Shown in pieces: positions 59,407 to 64,000 of a stretch of DNA of 64,000 bases. The notes under the pieces were generated by a model. The model searched no databases. It saw nothing but the letters and a program-made list of their open reading frames with translations, and was not told the origin of the DNA. The DNA is from Acuticoccus sediminis. GTDB taxonomy: Bacteria; Pseudomonadota; Alphaproteobacteria; Rhizobiales; Amorphaceae. The first letter of the stretch is position 1, and every line of letters starts with the position of its first letter. The position numbers were made by a program, and so were the translations under genes. Location: NCBI RefSeq assembly GCF_003258595.1, contig NZ_QHHQ01000003.1, positions 372,001 through 436,000 on the forward strand, in the 5' to 3' direction.

Positions 59407-60224
59407 GCGGCATGGCGGAGCGCATGCTCAGCGACGGCACGCCGGTGCGCTGGGTCCCCTCGCCCAATCACGACCCGCGCGAGGGCGTGGCCGGCGGGCC
59501 GGACATGGTGGTGATCCACTACACCGACATGCTGAGCGCGGATGGCGCGGTCGCGCGGCTGTGCGACCCGGTGGCGCGCGTCTCGGCGCATTACCTGATC
59601 ACCGCCGGCGGCGACGTCGTGCAGATGGTGGAGGAGGACCGCCGCGCCTGGCACGCCGGCATCAGCGCGTGGTTCGGCGTGCGCGACAACAACGCCCGCT
59701 CGATCGGGATCGAGCTCGACAGTCCCGGTCACCGTCCGGACGCTCCGGAATTTCCCGGCGTGCAGATCGACGCCCTCCTGGTGCTCCTCGGCGACATCCG
59801 GTCGCGCTGGGCGGTCCCGCCCTGGAACGTCGTCGCCCACTCCGACATCGCCCCTTTCCGCAAGATCGACCCGGGCGAGCGGTTCCCCTGGGGCCGCCTC
59901 GCCGCCGCCGGTCACGTCCTCTCCGTCGCCCCGCCGCCGGTCCAGCCCGCTCCGGGCGACGTCCTGCCGGCCGTGCGGGTGGCGCTGGCGGAGTGCGGCT
60001 ACGTGTTTGATCCGGACACCGATCCGGTCCCGGTGATCGACGCCTTCCACCGCCGCCACCTCCCCGACCGTGTCGGCGCCCCCGCCGACGCCCGGACGCT
60101 CGCGGCCGCGCTGGCCCTCGCCGAGGCCGTCCGCAACGCGATGGCGGCCACCCGCCGCGAAGCTGTGGACAAGCTGGCGAGCAACGACGCGGCGCCCCCC
60201 GTGGCGGCCGGGAAAACGGGCTGA
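59403..60224 (+). CDS. N-acetylmuramoyl-L-alanine amidase, AmiD-like
   Basis: 273 residues from GTG 59403 (GTGA overlap; ATG 59412 is an alternative). Amidase_2 domain: zinc His in MVVIHYTDM, the conserved SAHYLITAGGDVVQMVEEDRRAWHAG, and HSDIAPFRKIDPGERFPW. A C-terminal peptidoglycan-binding-like region (about 185-240) follows. Cytoplasmic or lipoprotein location is not settled: no signal peptide is seen. It cleaves amide bonds of muropeptides in wall recycling. Confidence 0.92.
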   Translation: MSGMAERMLSDGTPVRWVPSPNHDPREGVAGGPDMVVIHYTDMLSADGAVARLCDPVARVSAHYLITAGGDVVQMVEEDRRAWHAGISAWFGVRDNNARSIGIELDSPGHRPDAPEFPGVQIDALLVLLGDIRSRWAVPPWNVVAHSDIAPFRKIDPGERFPWGRLAAAGHVLSVAPPPVQPAPGDVLPAVRVALAECGYVFDPDTDPVPVIDAFHRRHLPDRVGAPADARTLAAALALAEAVRNAMAATRREAVDKLASNDAAPPVAAGKTG

Positions 60225-60263
60225 TCGCGGCCTATTTTTGTCGGCGGGTCAGCCGCCGTCCCC

Positions 60264-60292
60264 TTGCGTCACCCGCGCCGGATCCCTATAAG
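60264..60292 (+). promoter_or_regulatory. Sigma-70 promoter of tRNA-Glu
   Basis: TTGCGT (60264-60269), 17 bases, TATAAG (60287-60292). The predicted start near 60299 is about 18 bases before the tRNA. Confidence 0.75.
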
Positions 60293-60316
60293 GCCCGAAC
60301 CGGCCAGTCCGGTGCT

Positions 60317-60391
60317 GCGCCCTTCGTCTATCGGTTAGGACGCCAGATTTTCATTCTGGAAAGAGGGGTTCGACTCCCCTAGGGCGTGCCA
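60317..60391 (+). tRNA. tRNA-Glu (anticodon UUC)
   Basis: 75 bases with encoded CCA. Anticodon stem CCAGA/TCTGG with loop TTTTCAT gives TTC. The T-arm GGTTCGACTCC and the long T-stem AGGGG/CCCCT are normal. Acceptor stem GCGCCCT/AGGGCGT has a G-U first pair. Confidence 0.97.
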
Positions 60392-60522
60392 GCAAAATCA
60401 AACGCTTAAGTCCGCACCCGCAGCAATCTCCCGCATGACCCTGGCGCCGCGTCAGGTGTCGCTCCGTTCCGGCAGAGTTCAACTGCGTCGGACTTGTCGG
60501 GGCGCGACGGTCGTGTCCCCGG

Positions 60523-61053
60523 TTACCCCTCCTGGTCAGAGATGATCATGTGCGCCATGCGCTGCACGTCAGCGACGATTGTGCCGGCGGTAACCGAGGC
60601 CTCCTCCAGCACGCTGAGATGCAGGCCGTCGGGCAAAGGCAACCCGCAGCAATCTCGCTCCGGCCTGAATCGCGTGTAGACGATGAGGGGATCCGGACCG
60701 TCGTAGCAATCAATCGGTACGCCGTGCGCGAGGATGTTCCGCAACTTGTTCAACTGCGCTGCGCCCCCGCAGACGTACGCGATCGCGTCACGGTACGGGA
60801 CGAGCCGCTTAAGCTTCTTCGCAGCCTTCTTCAGATCGCGCAGCTTGTCATTGAAACGACCCGGGTGCCGCTCGCAGATACCCGCGGCGATGGCTTCGTC
60901 CAGAATCGAGCAGATGGCAAAGTCCAGCGCCTGCTCCGCGAAGGCGTGGTGCAGGATGATGTCGCCCACTGGCGTGCGCATCCGCTCGAAAACGTGCTCC
61001 GGTATCACGCGCTCTTCTTCCGCTCTCAACGGCGGCTGCACATGTCGTGTCAT
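60523..61053 (-). CDS. HEPN-like hypothetical protein
   Basis: About 176 residues from ATG 61053 (a frame to 61131 exists). It is mostly helical: GDIILHHAFAEQALDFAICSILDEA, then DKLRDLKKAAKKLKRLVPYRDAI, then LNKLRNILAHGVPID. RNILAH matches the R-X4-H motif of HEPN domains, found in RNases and toxin systems. No partner nucleotidyltransferase gene is adjacent. It sits downstream of tRNA-Glu on the opposite strand; no other island marker is visible. Confidence 0.5.
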   Translation of the reverse strand: MTRHVQPPLRAEEERVIPEHVFERMRTPVGDIILHHAFAEQALDFAICSILDEAIAAGICERHPGRFNDKLRDLKKAAKKLKRLVPYRDAIAYVCGGAAQLNKLRNILAHGVPIDCYDGPDPLIVYTRFRPERDCCGLPLPDGLHLSVLEEASVTAGTIVADVQRMAHMIISDQEG

Positions 61054-61565
61054 CGTTCCGTCCCACTGGTTTCGATCAACCAGAGCGTTTGCGCGATCGC
61101 ACGCGCAGTAAACCTTACGGTGTCCAGCCATCCACCGACGCGTTCGGGATTCGTAGATTTTCCACGACCGATGCGCTTCCGTGGAGACGCCGAGTGCGGG
61201 CGTTCGCCGGCTACCCGAGTCTCTACCCCGCCCCCGCCGACTCCAGCGCCCGCGGCAAAAACCGATCGGTTGCGCGCTTGGCGGTTGGTTCGCGGTCGCA
61301 GATCGGGCCCCCGGCGCATGTGGCGAGACGCAAACTCGCCGGTCGAGCTACGTCTAGGGCCGAATTATAAGCGGAATATCATAGATTTACGCACTTTACG
61401 GGCGGTGGGTGCGGCGGCGTCCGCAATGCGCTCTCGCCCGGCCGGCACGTCCTGCGGCGAGCGTTCTTCACCGCGTGATGCCGGCTGGTCCACCCGGCAG
61501 TCGGCGTCCCGGCCTGCACCGGGCGGTGGGCCGGCAAACCCGTCGGGGTTTGCCGGCCGTTCGCG
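61054..61565. other. Gap between the HEPN-like and dimethylformamidase-like genes
   Basis: 512 bases without a supported gene. Several GC-rich short frames overlap here but none has an SD plus family resemblance. It contains an AT-rich patch near 61370-61400 and the 13-bp hairpin at 61529-61558. Confidence 0.5.
61529..61558 (-). terminator. Strong hairpin after the dimethylformamidase-like gene
   Basis: A perfect 13-bp stem, 61529-61541 with 61546-61558, and a 4-base loop, seven bases past the stop at 61566. No U-tract follows, so it may be a 3'-end stabiliser or a factor-assisted terminator. Confidence 0.65.
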
Positions 61566-63227
61566 CTACTCCGCGGTGAAGCGGTCCAGGACGTTGCGGG
61601 TGATCGTCTCGGTGAAGATGTCGTGGCGCGTCAGACCCATCACCCACTCGCATGAGCCGGCGGTGATCACCTCGCCCCGGCCGCGCTTCATGCCGACGAC
61701 CATGCCGGAGCCGTGCTGGTAGCGCTTGCGGGCCTCGTCGCCCTCCTCCGGCGCGAGCCCCATCAGGCCGACGAGGTCGCTGTCGTAGAGGTAGTAGCGC
61801 AGGCCCGGACCCTGGTGCTCGTACTCGTAGAGCATCGCCGGGCTCATCGCGAGGATCTCGATGTTGTCCGGCACGCCCGGCTCGGCCACCGCATAGGGCA
61901 GGCCCTGGTGGAAGGTGTAGTTGAGGCCGTCCACCTCGTAGCCGAAGATCTGCGCCTCATGGCCGAAGATGTCGGCATAGCGCAGGTTCGTGCCCCCGAA
62001 GATCCAGTGCTCGGGCCGGTAGACGGTGAAGCCGCGGGTGCCACGCGGGCTGAAGCCGCCCCAGCTGGCGTACATGCCGTGGCAGCCGTTGACGCCCACG
62101 GTCGACGCGCCCGGCCATGCCACCTCCCTGGACTCCCAGCTCGCGGTCAGCTTGTGCTTCTCCGGGCCGTCCCGGTACGGGTCCTGGGTGGGCGCCTTGA
62201 ACTTCCAGCAGACCTGGCTCGACCCCTCTTCCTCCAGGCGGATCTGCCAGAGGTAGTTGCCGCCGAAGCGGGCGAAGCCGCCGCCTTTCTCGACGAAATC
62301 CTCGACGGTCTTGCGCATCTCCCACGACCAGTACTCGTCGTGGCCGGAGGTGGCGAGGCAGGTGTAGCGGTCGAGAATCTCGGGGCGGTAGTGGAGGTCC
62401 GTCTGGGTGATGATGTCGACCTTGAAACCCTGCGCCTCGGCCCAGACGACGAAGTGCCGGTCGAACTGGGCCCAGCCGGCGGCCGCGTAGTACTGACCCC
62501 AGCCGCCCGAGTAGCCCCACTCCTTGGAGGGGTAGCGCGGGGCGTCGCCCATGTCCGGCCAGCGGTCGACGGTGATGCGCGCCGCGCCCTTCGGCAGCCA
62601 CAGCATGCCGCGCGTCCAGGGCCGCTTCAGCGACAGGATGGGCGAGCCGTCGTTCTTCTCCGGCCCCCAGGTGCCGAAATAGTGGTTGGCGCCGCCCCAG
62701 TCGTTGTACGCGGTCCAGGTGCCGGTCGCGAGCATCACGAGGAGCCGGCCCTGCTGCGTCTCGGCGGTCGGGCGCACCACGAAGAAGTGGTGCTGCACGA
62801 ACCGCTCGCCGTCCTTGCGCAGGCACGTCGACACGACGCGGTAGAAGCCGGAGCGCGTACCCTCGGGGATCGTCCAGCGCGTCAGCACCGGCCAGTCGCA
62901 GCCGTCCATGTAGGCGGTGCTGGACGTCGCGGTGAACTCGCCGGGGAGGCCCGTCGCCTCGTGCATCATCTCCGGCGCGGCGCCGTCCCGGTAGATCGAG
63001 ATGGTCCAGCTCTGCGCGTTGCACGAGCCATGGAACTCGACCGTCTCGCCGGGGTCGTAGGACATTTTCTCGGTGTAGACGAAGACCTCGGCGAACTCGG
63101 GGTCCTCGCGCGGCGCCTGGAAGCGGTAGTCGCTGAGGAAATGCTCGTCTGCGTATCCGGGGCGCACGCGGCGCGGCTGGATCGCGTGCGGACCCGTCTC
63201 GGGGAATTGGAACGGCTTTTTCGTCAT
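61566..63227 (-). CDS. N,N-dimethylformamidase large-subunit-like protein
   Basis: 553 residues from ATG 63227. The central and C-terminal regions (TGTWTAYNDWGGANHYFGTW, DIITQTDLHYRPEILDRYTCLATSGHDEYWSWEMR, GGGFARFGGNYLWQIR) match the large subunit of dimethylformamidase, an iron-dependent amidohydrolase, and a wider family of proteins of unknown role. No small subunit is seen. It starts five bases after the transketolase stop, so its real substrate may lie in a transketolase-linked pathway. Confidence 0.85.
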   Translation of the reverse strand: MTKKPFQFPETGPHAIQPRRVRPGYADEHFLSDYRFQAPREDPEFAEVFVYTEKMSYDPGETVEFHGSCNAQSWTISIYRDGAAPEMMHEATGLPGEFTATSSTAYMDGCDWPVLTRWTIPEGTRSGFYRVVSTCLRKDGERFVQHHFFVVRPTAETQQGRLLVMLATGTWTAYNDWGGANHYFGTWGPEKNDGSPILSLKRPWTRGMLWLPKGAARITVDRWPDMGDAPRYPSKEWGYSGGWGQYYAAAGWAQFDRHFVVWAEAQGFKVDIITQTDLHYRPEILDRYTCLATSGHDEYWSWEMRKTVEDFVEKGGGFARFGGNYLWQIRLEEEGSSQVCWKFKAPTQDPYRDGPEKHKLTASWESREVAWPGASTVGVNGCHGMYASWGGFSPRGTRGFTVYRPEHWIFGGTNLRYADIFGHEAQIFGYEVDGLNYTFHQGLPYAVAEPGVPDNIEILAMSPAMLYEYEHQGPGLRYYLYDSDLVGLMGLAPEEGDEARKRYQHGSGMVVGMKRGRGEVITAGSCEWVMGLTRHDIFTETITRNVLDRFTAE

Positions 63228-63232
63228 CTCGC

Positions 63233-64000
63233 TCAGCCTTTGCGCGCCAGAAGCTCGCGGGCGACGCCGGCGATGCCCGGCGCGTCCAGTTGGTAGTGGG
63301 CGTAGAGCGCCGCGGGCGGACCGACCTCGACGAACCGGTCGGGAACGCCATGGCGCTTGAAGGGAATGCGGGGCAGGTCGACGAGGACCTCGGCCACCGC
63401 GCTGCCGAGCCCGCCGGTGAGGTTGTGCTCCTCGACCGTGAGGATCGCGCCGGTCTCGCCGGCGGCCGCCTCGATGGCGGCGACATCCAGCGGGGCGATG
63501 GTCCACATGTCGACGACACGGACCGTGACGCCGTCCGCCGCCAGCGCCTCCGCCGCGTCGAGGCTCGCGCGCACGGTGGAGCCGGTGGCGAGGATCGTCA
63601 GGTCGCGCCCCTCGCGCAGCGTGACGGCGCGGCCGAAGGCGAGGTCCGGCACGGCGTCGTAGACCTTCGGGTCCCGGCCCCGGCCGAGGCGGATGTACAT
63701 GGCGCCCGGCTGGTCGACGGCGATCCTGAGGAGGCCGCGCAGGTGGTCGGCGTCGGTCGCGCAGGCGACGGTCAGGTCGGCGACCGCACGCATCATGCCG
63801 AGGTCCTCGAGGCTGTGGTGGGAGGAGCCGTAGAAGCCCATGGACATGCCGGAGTGCGTGCCGACCACGCGAACCTTCTGGCGCGGGTAGGCACAGTCGG
63901 TCTTGATCTGCTCGGCGCCCAGGATCGCGGCGAAGCTGGCGAACGTCGCGACGAACGGGACGAGGCCGGACGACGCCATCCCGGCGGCCGCGGTGATCAT
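63233..64000 (-). CDS. Transketolase C-terminal subunit (partial, N-terminus off window)
   Basis: About 255 residues without the start, which lies to the right of the window; the ATG at 64000 is internal. It shows the pyrimidine-binding and C-terminal domains: GMASSGLVPFVATFASFAA, THSGMSMGFYGSSHHSLEDLGMMRA, then VRVVDMWTIAPLD and VEEHNLTGGLGSAVAEVL. This is the split-type transketolase whose thiamine-diphosphate half is usually a neighbour. It overlaps nothing and precedes the dimethylformamidase-like gene. Confidence 0.93.
   Translation of the reverse strand: MITAAAGMASSGLVPFVATFASFAAILGAEQIKTDCAYPRQKVRVVGTHSGMSMGFYGSSHHSLEDLGMMRAVADLTVACATDADHLRGLLRIAVDQPGAMYIRLGRGRDPKVYDAVPDLAFGRAVTLREGRDLTILATGSTVRASLDAAEALAADGVTVRVVDMWTIAPLDVAAIEAAAGETGAILTVEEHNLTGGLGSAVAEVLVDLPRIPFKRHGVPDRFVEVGPPAALYAHYQLDAPGIAGVARELLARKG

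Overview
The window is GC-rich chromosomal DNA from a nitrogen-fixing alphaproteobacterium. An Irr-type Fur regulator, a NifA with the C-X11-C-X19-C-X4-C oxygen motif, and the rplU-rpmA-obgE-proBA-nadD order all point to the Hyphomicrobiales/Rhodobacterales side of the class. The species cannot be named from sequence alone.

1-14.8 kb is a nif region. On the minus strand lie nifH-nifD-nifK-nifE-nifN, with nifN cut by the window edge. On the plus strand, divergent from nifH, lie a degenerate receiver-domain gene with a frameshift, a rhodanese gene, and then the gene string sufB-sufC-sufD-sufS-sufT-irr-nifV. Perfect NifA upstream activator sites (TGT-N10-ACA) and sigma-54 -24/-12 promoters precede the suf string, and similar elements lie in the nifH/receiver intergenic region. 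So Fe-S cluster assembly, homocitrate synthesis and an iron regulator appear to be co-expressed with nitrogenase. No nifU or nifS is in the window. A bidirectional terminator separates nifV from convergent nifA (14.9-16.7 kb).

17-20.7 kb holds a small accessory group: LysR, AhpD-like, PNPOx-like, TetR and an NTF2-like protein. 20.7-23.4 kb is a decayed island ending at tRNA-Lys: a broken IS5-type transposase, a phage terminase fragment, an AT-rich orphan gene, and a chimera with an integrase C-terminus. 23.7-33.8 kb is mostly housekeeping: maeB, moaB, a radical SAM gene, rplU-rpmA-obgE-proB-proA-nadD and aspartate dehydrogenase.

33.9-42.7 kb holds an amino-acid binding protein, an AmpG-like permease, a molybdenum cofactor/formate dehydrogenase maturation cluster (fdhD-mobA-mobB-moeA, with tusA divergent), two small exporters and a MetE-like methyltransferase. 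42.7-50.3 kb is a protocatechuate branch, pcaDCHGB plus a TRAP transporter, with pcaQ divergent. 50.4-53.2 kb is a four-gene bufferin-type (DUF2282/DUF692/DUF2063/DoxX) peptide metallophore cluster.

53.2-60.2 kb carries a threonine-aldolase-like gene, a small monooxygenase-like gene, an hsp20 with a possible RNA thermometer, and an operon of a hydrolase with a tail of about 825 disordered residues, a TerB-DnaJ protein and an amidase. The window ends with tRNA-Glu, a HEPN-like protein, and a dimethylformamidase-like gene downstream of a partial transketolase C-terminal subunit.
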